In this document: positions 44,790 to 57,454 of the stretch, piece by piece
Layout: each line of letters opens with the position of its first letter
Numbering within the stretch: the first letter of the stretch is position 1
Assembly (NCBI GenBank): GCA_001179505.1
Contig: CDMY01000345.1
Coordinates: 20,953-84,952 of the forward strand
DNA: 64,000 bases
Source of the DNA: Vitrella brassicaformis
Taxonomy: Eukaryota; Sar; Vitrellaceae
Direction: 5' to 3'
Notes under the pieces: generated by a model
Database searches by the model: none
What the model was told of the DNA's origin: nothing
What the model saw: only the letters and a program-made list of their open reading frames with translations
Program-made: the position numbers and the translations under genes

Positions 44790-47541
44790 CTAGTTGCCAC
44801 ACGCCACCTGTATATCGTCGGCCCCCATCACCTCACGCACCACCGCCACTGTCTGGGGAAACCTGGCGGCACCCTCCCTGCCGGGAACAGGAACCTCCGT
44901 CGTGCAGAGGACGGCATGGGCCTCGTTGAGGTGCTGGGGTTGGTCAATGGTGCTGTAGATGGTGATGTGGGTCTCGAACTTGTGGTGGGGTCGGTCGCCA
45001 TGCAGCACTATGGTGCGGTCGACGCCTCCTGCTGCCGTCCAGTGTCTGGTGCTGATGGTGTGACAGCCCCAGATGGGCGGCTGCTGAGTGGCGAGCTGCT
45101 CCTGAAGGGAAAGCGAGATATGACAATGAGCGAGTGGGGAAGCTGGTGAGGCTCTTGTGCGACTGACCAGTCGGTTGAACCGCGTGGCATTGTTGAGCTG
45201 GTAGGCACACACAACAAGATGGTCCGCGACCGACAACCCTCCAAAGCGCATCCTGATCAGACACATCAATGGCAGTCAGAGCGGTGCAGCCAATGTGCTT
45301 ATGTGCCACTGTGCTCATCCAACACAGCATATTCATAACCTTCGAACAGTCATATACACACGCAACCAAATGACCCATTGCCCATAGCTATTCCCCCCTC
45401 CCTCCCCGCCATGCACACACACGGGGTTGGCCGGGTCGTATCCATTGCGGAAGGGGTGGTTGGCCGGCAGGGTCTCCGGTGGGCGGATGGTCATCAGCGG
45501 ATACCCCTTCAGCCGATCCTCTGACGCAAAGATGACCCATTGCCCATAGCTCTCTCTCCCCTCTCCCTCCCCTCCCTCACCTGCATACTCACACGCGGGG
45601 TTGTTCAAGTCGAATCTATTGCGGAAGAGGCTGAAGAGGCTGCCTCGCGGCAGGGTGTGCCGTGTGCGAATGGTGAGCCGATTGCCACCCAGCCGCTCCC
45701 CGCTGTTGCTGACGCGCTCGAGCGTCATGTCCAGGTGGCGGGCGATGAGGGACAGCTGGCGCAACGCCTCACATCGGCCGTCGAAGACCGCCCGGCTGCC
45801 TACCGCCTCCACATCAGCACTGCCCAACTCTATCGGCAGCCGTCCCTCTCCCCGCCCCTGGTGCACAGCCACCCTAACGAGTGGCTCCCACCCCGTCCAG
45901 TCGCCGCTCTTGTCGAGGAAGTACGCCAGCCGCAGCAGCGAGTCGACGGATGTCAGCTGGGGGGAGATGGTGATGATGCCCTGGAGGCCCTTGGCGACGA
46001 GCAGGCCGTCGATGTACTTGTTGACCTCCTCGACCACGACGTGCTCATTGGTGTCGTTGAGCTGTGCGATGACTGCGTGTTTGGTGGCCTCCGAGCGGGC
46101 CGCCTTCCTGATCAGCACCGAACAGAGGGACGTGACCGTCTGATGGATGAAACAAACGGGCCAACAATCCGAGCAAGAGGGCCACCGTGACGCGTTCACA
46201 TGATCTGCGTGTGTGCGCGGTCTCCTTCACCTGTGGCTGCGGCAAGTCGGCTACAGGACCATCAGCAGCGGATGACGATGACGCTGAAGCCGCCATCGCT
46301 TGGTCGGAAAGCGTCTGCACCAGGAGTGCAGAGGCATGGTCGCATCCCTCTCTCATCCATATCTCCCTGCTCATCAATATCTCCCTGCTCACCAAAATCG
46401 CCAGACGATACCGAGTCAGGAATTAGGCATTGATTACATCATGCCCCTTCATACCAATTTCATGTCTCGTAGATCTCGAGGGTGGTTTCAGGGTTTAGCT
46501 CGCAGGGTCCTCTCTCCTCCCCGGGTCACCTCCTTGTCCGACGACAGACGCTGCAGCGCCCGCATGCACGGTGTGCTCGCCGCCGCTGGAGAGCCGCTGT
46601 CGTCGTCACCCGTCGGCCGCGACAGCAAGAGGTCGAAGTAGAACACCACAGATGGGTCTTCCTTCTCGCTCTCGCGTGGCTCGAGCGACAGCAGGTTGTC
46701 GTGTCGTATGCGACCAGAACGCGCAGGATGGCGCGGAAGGCCGTCGGGTCTACGTCAAGGAAAATGGGCGGGGGCGTGCTGCTGCACACAGAGGGGGAGG
46801 TTGGGCTGGAGGGAGATGTGGAAGCGGCTGGCTGGTAGGGGACGAGCATGTGGTCGAATGCTGCATGACAAACAGACAGGGAGAGGGAGGGGGAGGGGGA
46901 GGGGGAGAAGGAGAAGGAACAATGAATCCATGGCTGGCGCGGGTGTGTCAAAAGTCACAGTGCCCTTTCATTTTGCGTGCATTGCATACCGCCGGAGAAG
47001 AGGTCGCATAGGAGGGATTCGCTCACGCACGTGAGGGTGGAGCGGGGAACCTATACATAGACAGACAGACAGACAGGCAGAGGCAGGGCGGCACGTATTT
47101 GGATGGAACGACCTCTGTCTACGTCTGCATACTCACTCACCATGAAGCCTTCGCCACCGACATTAACGACCAGAATGTCCTTGGGATCACCGCGGATGTC
47201 CCGCCACCTCCTGGCCCGCACATACTCATCGAGTTCCTTCCGCTTCCGCTCAACCAACTCACGACGCCTCTGGAAATGCAATGCACACATTGTCAAGGGA
47301 AGGCATTTGCAGCGCGGCCATGCATTTCAACCTCCGTAGTGATGATGCAGCGTACCTTCAGGTCTCTGACGACGCTCTGCACCTTTCCTGTAAGACTCTG
47401 CAGCGGGCAGTCGACGCTGGGAAGGCCAGTGAGTCCCACACGGGACATCCCGTCCTCCTCCGCCTCTGCACAATTCATCTGCATGACGAAGCTGCGCGCT
47501 TGGCGCGCGATCAGAACCGTTGGAAATCTCAGCTCTGCCAT
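44790..47541 (-). CDS. BTB (KCTD/T1-type) domain protein with unknown C-terminal region
   Basis: Supported exons: 47541-47356, 47269-47141, 47050-46990 and 46860-46530. Then come less certain ones around 46380-46230 and 46140-45430, and the last ones from ~45253 to 44790. A basic coiled segment (RRRELVERKRKELDEYV) precedes the BTB fold: DILVVNVGGEGFMVPRSTL, LLCDLFSG, a Pro/Ser-rich insert and IFLDVDPTAFRAIL, then RSGRIRHDNLLSL. One base appears missing at about 46735-46745; adding one restores the frame and splice phase. The C-terminal half (SADVEAVGSRAVFDGR, LTIRTRHTLP, MTIRPPETLP, and later HKFETHITIYST) has no family I know. BTB proteins of this type often assemble as oligomers or Cullin-3 adaptors. 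Start-to-start distance to the divergent GH16 gene is 197 bp. Confidence 0.6.
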
Positions 47542-47738
47542 CTGTAGGTGTCTGTCGTCTCTATATACGTCTGTACGAGTCTTGTATACGAAGGCAGTGG
47601 GGGGGCAGGTGGTCTGATCTCTGTTCTCTCTGCTCTCCTCTGGTCTGTCTGTCTGCCTGCGTGTGCTGTGGAGCGATGTGCTGCCAGATAGGTAGATGTA
47701 GGTAGCTTGGCTTGACGGACCGCTGCTGCTGCCAGGTC

Positions 47739-50405
47739 ATGTGGCTACAGTTGCTTCTGGCACTGGTGGCCTTACAGGGACCACAGGGGGATGCCCAAGT
47801 GATTGCGGGTGTGCGACCGCCGGGAATGAGGCTGAAGAAGCAACAGGCAATTCCAAGCAGAGGGAAGCAGCACCAGGCCCGAGAAAGTGTTGGTACGGAC
47901 AGCCAATCAATCGCACAGGCGTTCACACAGACACACACCGCATCTTTGTATCTGTCTGTCTGTTGCTTTGCAGTGGCTGTCGCGCCTGGGCCGCCTCCAG
48001 GCTACTTTAGTGAGCCCACACCGGAGTACACAGATGAGTTCCAGGGCAGCCGGCTCGATCTGGGCAAATGGCATAAACGCCGTGAGTGCAAGTTCACGTC
48101 ATTGAGCTGTCAAAGGCCAGAGCAGGTGAATAGCATGGCGGGCGGGCGGGTGGTGGATATATGGATAAACAGATGGTTACACAACGCAGGGCAGGCGGGA
48201 TGGATGGATGGAATCGGTGGTGTCTGTCTGTCGCGTGTGGTGTGTCCACCAGGTGAGTGTGTCTGACGGCCTGATGCGCATCAAGCTCGAGAGCGTGGAG
48301 CAGAACATCACCGTGCAGATCCCAGAGTCACAAGGCTGTCCCGAAAACGATACCATGGACGGCTGTACGAGGGACTTCAAATACTTCGGGGGTAAGTGAG
48401 TGAAGTGTCCGGCAGTGTCCGGCGGACTGGACCCCACACGTCCGTCCCTGCGTGCATTTGTGTGCGCCGCCGCGTGTTGTGTGTAGGTGGCATCATCAGC
48501 AACTTCAACGTGTCCTTTGGGTACGCCGAGGCGCGCATCAAGTCCTGGAAGGATGGAGGGTGGTGGCAGGCCTTCTGGTCGGCCACGGCTGACACGCAGG
48601 TGGCCGGCGCCTGTGAGATCTGCAACATTGAGGGCTTCCCCAGGCAGCAGGTGGACGTTTGCGAAATCAACTCAGGTACGTCCAACGACAGACACATAGT
48701 GCCCGACCATCCATCCATCCATCCATCCAAACATCCTTCCCTTGTTTGTTTCGTGCAGGCATCAGCATAGCCCAGTGGAACTTGATCAAGTGGTCACCGG
48801 ACCCTGGCACGTACTATAGCGGCCGATTTGCCGAGCTGCCGGGCCTCGTTGACAAGTGGACGGTGTGGGGAGTTGAATACACGCCAAACTACGTACGCGT
48901 CGAAAGACGTGCAGAGAAGGCCACCTGAGTTGACTGACACACAAAGGCTCTCCTGTGTGCAGAACCGCATATGGAAGGATGGCGTGTTCCTCGGCACTCT
49001 CGACAACCGGTACATGACGGTGCAGGAGCTGACTGAGTGGCACTGGTGGATCACCGCCATCCTCACCTCATCGAGCCTCGCTAACATGGACGAGACCAAC
49101 CTGCCCAGGCGCATTTGTAGCCGACTACTTCAGATGGTACGACATGGACCCCGGCAAAAAGCTCGTCTTCCCGCCTTTGACCAACACGGACGCCTTCCCG
49201 CGTGTTACCCTCCCTCCCTACCCCGCCGACACACACACCCTTTCCCCATCCGTCCGGGCCTTCACTGTCGCTTTCTGGGTCAAACACGATCCGTCCCTTG
49301 TGGAGGAACTCTTGGCTGGTGGTGAGGAGGGGGCGCCGTATGTGACTTATTCCGTTGCTGGGGTGGACGGCAGTGCGGAGGAGCTGTCCGTCAAGTCAGC
49401 TCCAGGCGGCAAGCTGAGGATAACGGTTGCTGGGGAAACGGTGGATGTGGACGAGTTCTGGCTGAGTGAGTGGATGCATGGCATGTGCACATCAGCCAGC
49501 TACGCACCGACAACGAATCCATCTCATCTCATCTCTTAATTCATCTTGTGTGGGCGTGGGTGTCTTCTTTGTGCTGTGCACTGCAGGTGATGACATCGAT
49601 ATCCTTGGGTGGACTCATGTTGGTGTGACATACGACGGATATGATCTGATCGTCTTCCGCAACGCAGAGGTGGTGCTCACCGAGGCGCTATGGGTGAGTG
49701 GGTGTGTGAGACACACGGAACAAAGCGCACCCACCTGTGCAAGCAGGCACATCTGTGTGTCTTGTGGTGTGCAGGAGGACGACCCATTCAAGTCCCGCAA
49801 TGGGCTCAATCGTAATGGCATCCTGACGGCGGGGCACATCTACACCCTCTCAACCGAGACCGGCGAGCTGTTGCCAGACAGGTCTTTTGCAGGAGAGCTC
49901 GCCCATGTGAAGCTATTCACGTCAGCCCTCTCCAAGAGAGACTTCTCTTCACTGTGAGCTCCTCTCCCCCACCGACCCAACCACTCACCCACCCACCAGC
50001 CTTCACCCACATCCCTCTGCTGCGCACCGCATCGCACTGGTCTCTCTGTCTGTCTGTCTGTCTGTCTGTCTGTCGTCCAGGTACTTTTGCCTGAACGTCT
50101 ATGGCGACTGGTTCGACTCACAGCTGGGCTAACAGACGGATGGGGGCGCCACAGCGACATCGCCTGACGACCTCACGTGTCCCGACCGAATGGACGGCCC
50201 CTTCTATCCCGCCGATGACGGGGTGGCAGACGAGGAGCGCGAGGCGCACCCCTTCAGTGGCTTCTTCGCGTCGGGGTACCAGCCCTTCTTCAACAGTAGC
50301 GCCATCCTGTATCCTGCTGTGAAGGAAACTGATAACATGACTGAGACGTACGTATACAACACACAGCGTGGATGGGTAGACCCGCACGGCTGGATGGGCT
50401 GGTAG
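47739..50405 (+). CDS. Secreted GH16-like glucanase domain plus LamG/concanavalin-like domain
   Basis: Exons: 47739-47892, 47974-48125, 48253-48391, 48487-48675, 48759-48892, 48963-49465, 49587-49693, 49775-49953 and 50081 onward. The signal peptide (MWLQLLLALVALQG) is followed by a GH16 domain: YTDEFQGSRLDLGKWHK, ISNFNVSFGYAEARIKS, WWQAFW, CEICNIE in place of the usual ExDxxE, WTVWGVEYTPN, WKDGVFLGTL and FVADYFRWYDM. An extra C in the CCC at 49104-49106 breaks the frame once. A LamG-like sandwich follows (FTVAFWVKHD, WTHVGVTYDGYDLIVFRNAE, FAGELAHVKLFTSALS). A TAA stands at 50130-50132, but the same frame stays open to 50405 with acidic, Pro/Phe-containing sequence. The likely substrate is a beta-glucan or galactan of the cell wall. 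Loss of the central Asp makes catalysis uncertain. Confidence 0.75.
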
Positions 50406-51404
50406 TGAAGGTAATTGACAACATGACTGCTGGGGAAAAGGAATTGTGTTCGTGAATGATGGAATTGTGTTGTTGGTCATTTTGTCAGACAGTGTGTGTG
50501 CGTGTTGCGTGTTGCGTTGTGGGTGTGGGTGTAGTGGAGGTATGTGTGTGCGCGTGAGCAGAGATGGAGGCACGACACACTGCTGTTGGATTTGTGGTGT
50601 TTTTCCTGCCTGCTGACACGCGTCTCGCTAGCTGTCTGTGCTGCTGTGTCCGTGCCCCCTCTCTCCTCCCGTGTGTATCTGTGGATATGTGGGTGTACAT
50701 AAGCGCTCTCTCATATGCGACAGCATAACGTGCATCCATGTTCGTGTTCGTGTTCGTGTTCGTGTGTGTGTGGCTCCGTGCGTGTGCGTGGTTTTCCTCC
50801 GGTCGTGCCGCATGCGGCACGTACAGGCGCCTTGATGCGTGAGTGCATCCGAGGCAGCCAGCGGAGGGAATAGCAGACTGAGACATGCACGTCTGCGTAG
50901 GTCAACGTAGGAACTATATGCTATGCTGGATGTGCGTGTATGTATGGTCATCAGGCCTGCGATATTTTCTCTTAGAGGCGTTTTTCGTGAGTAAGGGTGC
51001 GGTACGGTGCATGCGTACGTGTGTTCACATGAATTCACATGAATGTCTCACTCTCGAATCTACCTGACTGACTTCTGCAAGTCCAATTAACCAACCCATT
51101 CATACTCACTGACGGTCCGAAGAAGAGGCTCATTGTGTGTGTTCGATCATGGAATCGGTGGATGGGATGCAGCTAGCTGTCGAGATCATATATCCCTGTC
51201 TGTCATCCGTCCAAATTTCGAGCTCAGCTGTCGAGATTCGGAGACGGCGCGCGAGACGGGGGCAACTCGACTTGTATGCACACCGAATGAATCGATAGGT
51301 CCCCTCAGTCAGTCAACACAGAGCTCACTCGGCAGCACTCAGGCACTATCAACGCACACACATGGACGGACAAGGCTGACATAGCCACCCATTCCCCCCT
51401 GACG
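50406..51404. other. TG-rich intergenic region
   Basis: (GTTCGT)n and (TG)n tracts between the end of the GH16 gene and the stop of the minus-strand unknown gene. No supported gene. Confidence 0.5.
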
Positions 51405-53320
51405 TCACTGCCCCACCAGCAAGGCCTCGTCCACCGCCGCAAACAGCCGCGTGCACTCGTCCTGGTTGAACACGCTGGCCGCCGTCGCGCCCACGCCATC
51501 GTCGTCATTGTCAGGCATGCCCTCCCACACACCCGTGTGGCTCTCACTCTCCCGCAGGTGGACGTACAGCGTCGCAAACAGCGCCCAGGACCGGTGCCCG
51601 CCTTGGCTGGCGGCAGCAGCATCGCCTTGGTCGGTGTCAGCGGCGGTCATGACGGGGAATGGGAGGGCCTTCAATGGGCCCATCACACCCTGCACCAAGG
51701 GGCCGCAGGAGGGGTGCCTGGTATGCCAGGCAGCCAAACAGACAGGGACCAATCGCACCAAGTCAGATAAGTGTCTCTGTGTTCGTCACTGGTTGTCTCA
51801 TTCACTTGTGTGAGAGGTAGCTGGCGAAGAGCAGCAGTGGGGGGCCGCGCACAAAAAAGGGCGCCAGGAACATCAGAAAGGGATACACACACACATCCAG
51901 GCTGCCCAAGATGCACGCTGCAACCGACGACAACACACACATGGCAGGCGTACAGACAGAGACACGCAGAGAGATGCTCATCCATGACGCTCGTCAATCG
52001 GTCGACAGCAGGCGTCTGTCTCACTCACTCTCTGGGACGAAGAATCTTCTCTGCCACTCGCGCAGCCTCGACTGCTCCCCACCCGGACAGAACACATCAT
52101 GGAACAGAGACAGGGCACCTGCACACACACAGGCAAACACACAGAGACGAGAAATGGCGACACCAGCAGTGCAGTATGCATGTGTGTGTGTCCTGTCGCG
52201 TGGCTGACCGTCTGGTCCCCTGGGGTGTGTCTGTCTTTGTGTGACGGTCTCGACGCCCCCGCCATGGTCGTCTCCTCGCCCACCTCGAGCTGCATGTAGG
52301 TGTAGCTCTGCCACAGACAGCGACTCATCTCCTGCCAGCCGACGACACTCCCAGGCCGACACTCCTGCACACCACAGAGGGAGGAGCGACACACGAGTCA
52401 GTCAGAACGACGGTAGGTCGTGGTGGGGTCGGCTTGCCAGGAATTCTGCGGCGATCCTGAGCTGTGCCTCGGGTGTGAGAGCAGGCCTCGCGCGATAGGC
52501 CAGGATGAGACTCTCGTCGTCACCCCTGCACATACATCAGACAGACAGACAGACACTGCTGTATGGTATGCATCCTTTGCTAATGGTCTTTTGGTGTGCC
52601 TGCCTGCCTGCCTGCCTGATCCACCTACCCTGATCGCTGGATGTACTCTCTCGTGTACTGCTCCTGCAGCTCCGGCAGCACACCAAGATGCATCCATCGA
52701 AAGACACACACACACACACGGAGGGCCCCCCTCAATCCTGTCCCTGTCTCTCTGTCTGTCTGTCTGTGTGCCCCACCCACCAGTCGTGTCCGTTCTGTGG
52801 GTGATATGAGTCCCTGTGTGAGCATCTGCCGCAGCGCCTCCTCCTGCAGCAGCACCAACAAGAGCTCCAGCGCCACCATGTTGGACGCGTCGCCACGCAC
52901 GCAGCTCTCAAACAGATCACGGCACTGAATGACACACAAACACACAGACGCAGACAGACGAGACGTCCGATATGGGCGGCCAAGGGTGTGTGTGGCAGTG
53001 CTGGTGCTGGTTACGGTGTCTGATGCGCGCTCGATGAGGAAGGCGAGAGTCGGCGGAGGGGTCTGCCATGCCAGGCACACAACGGATGGACAGCACATGA
53101 CATGACATGACACGACATGCGTCCATCGATCGTCAATGTCCCTCTCTGGCCTGGCCACCCCGTCACCGTACCCTGTCGGCCTCGATGTATCCCACGATGG
53201 CCTTGAGCACCACCCTGACAACCACAAACACACACACACACACACACACTCAACGCGTCCTCTGTCTGGACCAGAACTGATTATTAATGTGAATGGAGAG
53301 GAATGCGCGTGAATGGACAT
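51405..53320 (-). CDS. Multi-exon protein of unknown function
   Basis: In-phase exons from a likely ATG at 53320: 53320-53250, 53214-53172, 53062-53015, 52924-52781, 52663-52629 and 52525-52438. The last of these has a GC donor, CTG|GCAAGC. After that, exons near 52364-52260, 52120-52030 and 51915-51810 and the terminal 51721-51405 are coding-like, but their joints are not certain. Recognisable stretches include VVLKAIVGYIEADR, CRDLFESCVRGD, VALELLLVLLQEEALRQML, LTPEAQLRIAAEFL, ALSLFHDVFCPGGEQS, a hydrophobic VCVYPFLMFLAPFFV, and a final TRLFAAVDEALLVGQ. I do not recognise a family. One membrane-embedded or buried helix near the C-terminus is possible. Confidence 0.5.
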
Positions 53321-53533
53321 GACTGACTGACTCGCACAAGCGGACGGGTAATTGAGTGCCCCTCGGGACACCCGCACAGACGCACCAAAAGCGCTCAACC
53401 AGACAGACAGACAGAACCATTCACCTCACACACACACACGGGCACTCGTCCGCAACTCACTTTGTCCATTCAATCATCGAGGCATCACTTTCGCTTACTC
53501 AAAAAACAAGCGGCAAACCAATGAGTGACTTGA

Positions 53534-54820
53534 TCACTCATAAGGCTGCCCCCCCATGTCCTCCCGTCTTGCCCACACAAAACCTGCCGGAAGTGGCGCT
53601 GCGCCGCTCTTGATGTCGTCAACAAACCGCGCTATGCACGCCCTCTGCTTCGACTCGGTGGCGACTCTTCTGTACTCCTCGCTCCCTGGAAAATCGTCAT
53701 CCTCGTCATCGAACTCGTCTCGAGGCTCCGCCGAGGCTTTGAGTGGCTGGCGGCTACTGAGGTAGTCGACGAGGTAGTTGGCCGCTTCGTGCAGGTCGCA
53801 GTTGACTTCCTGGGAGGCTCTGTCCTTGGGAAGCTGCTTGACCAGTCGACAGGCCGACCCATTCGTCAAAAGACCGATGAGGGGCAGGTTGCTGTCGCGG
53901 TGGTAATGGTTGTGCCGTCGCTTGATCATCAGCAGCTCCCCACGGATCTGGCCTTCGAAACCGGCGTCCGTCACCTTCTCCCCAGGAGCCTTGGCCTCCA
54001 CCACCACCACCATCTCACCCATAGCCGGCTCGATGGGCGGCCGGAGTAGCCCATGACGATACACAGAAGACTCCGGCAGAATGGCGATATCTCCCGGGCT
54101 TCCTCTCAACTCCAAAGGTTCCTCGTCGCTGGGGTTCAGTCTGCACTGCTTGTACTTGTCGGTGAACGCCAAGCCCCATTTGCCGCTGCCAGGGGCAGCC
54201 GTTGCTGTCAGGACGGCTGGCAGGACGGTTTCGAACATGAAAGACATGACGTGGTCTTCCGGGTTAGACGCCTTCTCGGGAGGCGTGGGGCCGAGTGTGA
54301 AGTGTCCTGGCGTGAAGGGCTGATCTCGCTTCAGAATGGCGGTGCTCTGCTCATCCCACGAAGTGACGTCTAAGCCCAGCTTTGCCTGGTCCGCCGGAAT
54401 GTTGCTCAACTGATAGGATGCAAACTACAGACATACCATGGCAGACATATAAAGGAAACAGACTGACTGAGTTGCGTCTGCACGTGTGTATACCTCATCA
54501 GGCAAGCGGAACACCAGAGGATTCTCCTTGGAGTCACCCATTCCGCGTAGCGCATCCGACACCCCCGCTGCGTTGTCCAGGTTCATCGGTGTGCCATCAC
54601 CATCGATCAGTACGGTGTGTCGCGCCTTCTGGAAGCTGCCAGCGACTCTTTCCTTCAGCGTCATGACAATGGAGCTTGCTCCAACTTGTAGAGGGTAGCT
54701 GTCACCCTCACCCTCTAGCCTGACGTACTTCGTCAAGAGTGCGGCCTTCTCTGGTCTCTCACGGAGACTCTCAGCTCCGGCAGTGGAGGGGCGCTTCTGC
54801 TTCTCGCCGCTCATCATCAA
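53534..54820 (-). CDS. Crinkler-like protein: ubiquitin-like header plus PD-(D/E)xK-like nuclease domain
   Basis: Two exons (54820-54494, 54424-53534) join in phase to 405 aa. Residues ~30-110 (KYVRLEGEGDSYPLQVGAS, MTLKERVAGSFQKAR, NPLVFRLPDE) look like the ubiquitin-like header seen on Crinkler and related effectors. The C-terminal half carries MVVVVEAKAPGEKV, FEGQIRGELLMIKRR and LIGLLTNGSACRLV. This order (VVEAK, then an alpha helix with GQ, then a GLLTNG strand) is typical of restriction-endonuclease-fold domains, with E-A-K as the ExK active site. An acidic linker (DEFDDEDDDFPG) lies near residue 350. No signal peptide is present. The role is inferred: a nuclease effector or conflict protein. 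Alternatively it is a degenerate nuclease-fold regulator. Confidence 0.6.
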
Positions 54821-55945
54821 AGAGAGAAGGCCTTTTCTCGCGCGCTAGCGAGCTTGTGCCGTTGTGGGTGTACTTATGCGCAGGCGCACCTTAGATGTAT
54901 AGTCTCTCCTTAGATATACAATCTTACCCTTAACCACCACCTTAGATCCATTCTCTTGATAGGTATTAGGCCCATAAGTCCTATGCTGGTTTGGCTTTGG
55001 CTTGGACGCACTGTCTCTAGATAGACCCACACACAGACAGACAGTGTGTCCATTCATTCATTCATCGAGGCATGTCCCACTTCCATTCATCCACTGTCTC
55101 TCTCTCTCTCTTACCTCTCTCTCACCCTCTCTCTGCCGGTGAAGGCCTGGACAGCTCTCGCCATCGGTCGGCCAGCCGAGCCACGGCTGCTATGCTATAG
55201 AAGGAGTTAGTCAGCCAGGACGGATGGGCGGGTGGGTGAGGGCACCTGCCTGCCTGCCTGCAAGGTCCCCAAACAGAGACAGACAGGTGACCCCCCTCCC
55301 TCTACACGCAGATAGATACGTCAGCAAGGTAGATAGAATGCAGTGAGTGAGTGAGTGAGTCAAAATCGGTGCAATGCAATGCCAATCACTCAGTGCAAAA
55401 ACAGGCTGGGGATGGTCGTCTGTACACATGACCAAGGATGTATGTATGTGCGTATGTATGCAATACAGTCAGTCCCGCGTGGCACGCACGGGTCGGCCAA
55501 AAGCACCACTATCTATCCACAGGCACTAGGTCCCCCTATATCAGCGGGTCAGGCAGTCAGTCGATAAAGACGAATGGCAGGCACTCTCATTCCGGTAGCT
55601 AGTATGTATGCCTCACATACGTGCCAGCCGCGCCCATTTAGTCATTGTACACCCCTGCCCCCCAGACCCAACATGATACATACCAGCGAGACGAATGAAT
55701 GCCAAAAGAGACCCAGCACCCACCCACCCTTACACAGATAAACCAATGTGCGAGCACTTCGCTGTCCCTCTCTTACCTTTCTCTCCTCTGCAGCGCAGCA
55801 ATCGTCCATACGATATCGCCCACTCACGGTGACCCAGCCGGTTGGCAAGATACATACATAATGCTATCGACACCCTTAGATTTCCCTCCGCCCACCCATT
55901 CGTTCCAACCGTCTGTCTTCTTAAGACTGACTGACAGTCTGCTAT
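54821..55945. other. Intergenic region with an AT-richer patch
   Basis: 54880-55010 is noticeably AT-richer than its surroundings and repeats the element CCTTAGAT about three times. The rest is CTCT-, CAGACAGA- and GTGA-rich. No gene is supported. Confidence 0.45.
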
Positions 55946-57418
55946 CTATCGGTCAGCATCCGCGAGCACAAAGCTCGTCTGCTCCAGCACTTGCCGCCCT
56001 CCAGGGAGACTTGGTGACAACGCTGGCAGCCGCATGCCGCTTTCTGCCTCGGAGGGGAAGACATCCGCCCCTCCACCCCTTGCCCACACACGCTCGGACA
56101 GGCCGAATATCAGCTGCCTCAGCGGCCGCCTCTCAGCTGTGGGTGTCTGTGATAATGCTGTGTCCTGTGCTGCTGGTGTTGCTGCTGTCTGTGCTGATGC
56201 GTCTGCCTTGAGGGATCGCTGTGCGGCCCTGGGTGTGAGTACGGCTTGGTACTGGTCGTTGTTCTGCAGCAGCTTGATGGCCGTGGCCACCATGGGGTCG
56301 TACTGCAGGTTCTGGGAGAGGCGGAGGGTATCGGGCAGATACCTGCACACAGGGAGGGAGGGAGGGAGGGAGGAACGCATCAACACCAGGTGTGTGTGTG
56401 CCTGCATTTGGTGGAGGTGATGTGTGATTGCCTTTGTTTGATGGCGTCTGCGAGGTCGAGTTTGAGTTCCTTTGCGTTGCGGACAAAGTCATTCTTGATC
56501 TCCTTGGCCAAGTCCTCCCTGCAGCCAGTCAAAGACGCCATATATCATATGCTCTCCTGTTTGCACTGGGTCGTGTATGTATGTCTGTCTATGTGACCTA
56601 CCTGAGTTGTTGTATTCCCTTTTCGACCGCCTTTGTGTACGACTGGTCGCTGCGGTCCAACTCCTTCAGCAACGTACCTGCTCACACACAAGAGACAGAC
56701 ACAGGGAGGGAGGCCGGATCCCCCCACACATCACACACATGGGGTGGTGTGCCTTGTCCGTCCGGGCTCTCTCACCTAGGTCGTTGAGTTGCGATGCGTA
56801 GAGTGTGTCGAGTTTGATCTTGCCGCTCTTGACGCGCTCCAACACCCACCTGTGACCATATATGAAGGCGCAGGGCAGGCATGGTGGAATCAAGGATACT
56901 CGTCTGTCTGCATGATGTGTGTCCATCCATCGAGGGATGTATGTTTGTCGGGTAGGTACCCTTGGAAAGCGTCGTAGATGTCGTCAATCTGGCTGTCGAT
57001 CTCACCACGATACTGCACACAGTGCAGTGCAATGGGCGGGCACAGATATGATGCCTGTGTGAGAGTCTGTCTGGTGTGGGTCGCCCCCCACCCACCTCAT
57101 TGAATTTGGACCACTCAGCCGCATAGTCGAACATAGCTCCCTGATACGATACACAAACACAGGACGCGGGACACACACGTGTGTCGGTGTTCCTTCCCCA
57201 CCACACCCACCCACACACACACACACACGCACACACACGAGGAAGAGCCCTTTGGGGGTACATACCTGTGAGATGAGTGTGATCTCGAGAGGAGAGGTCT
57301 TGGGCAGGTTGACCTTGACGTCGGCCTCGATGCCGCCACCGTCGCGCACGTACCGACCCCCACGCGTCTTGAACACCTTCCTCTCGCTCTCGGATATCTC
57401 GTCCGACAGATACCTACA

Positions 57419-57454
<36 letters not shown>

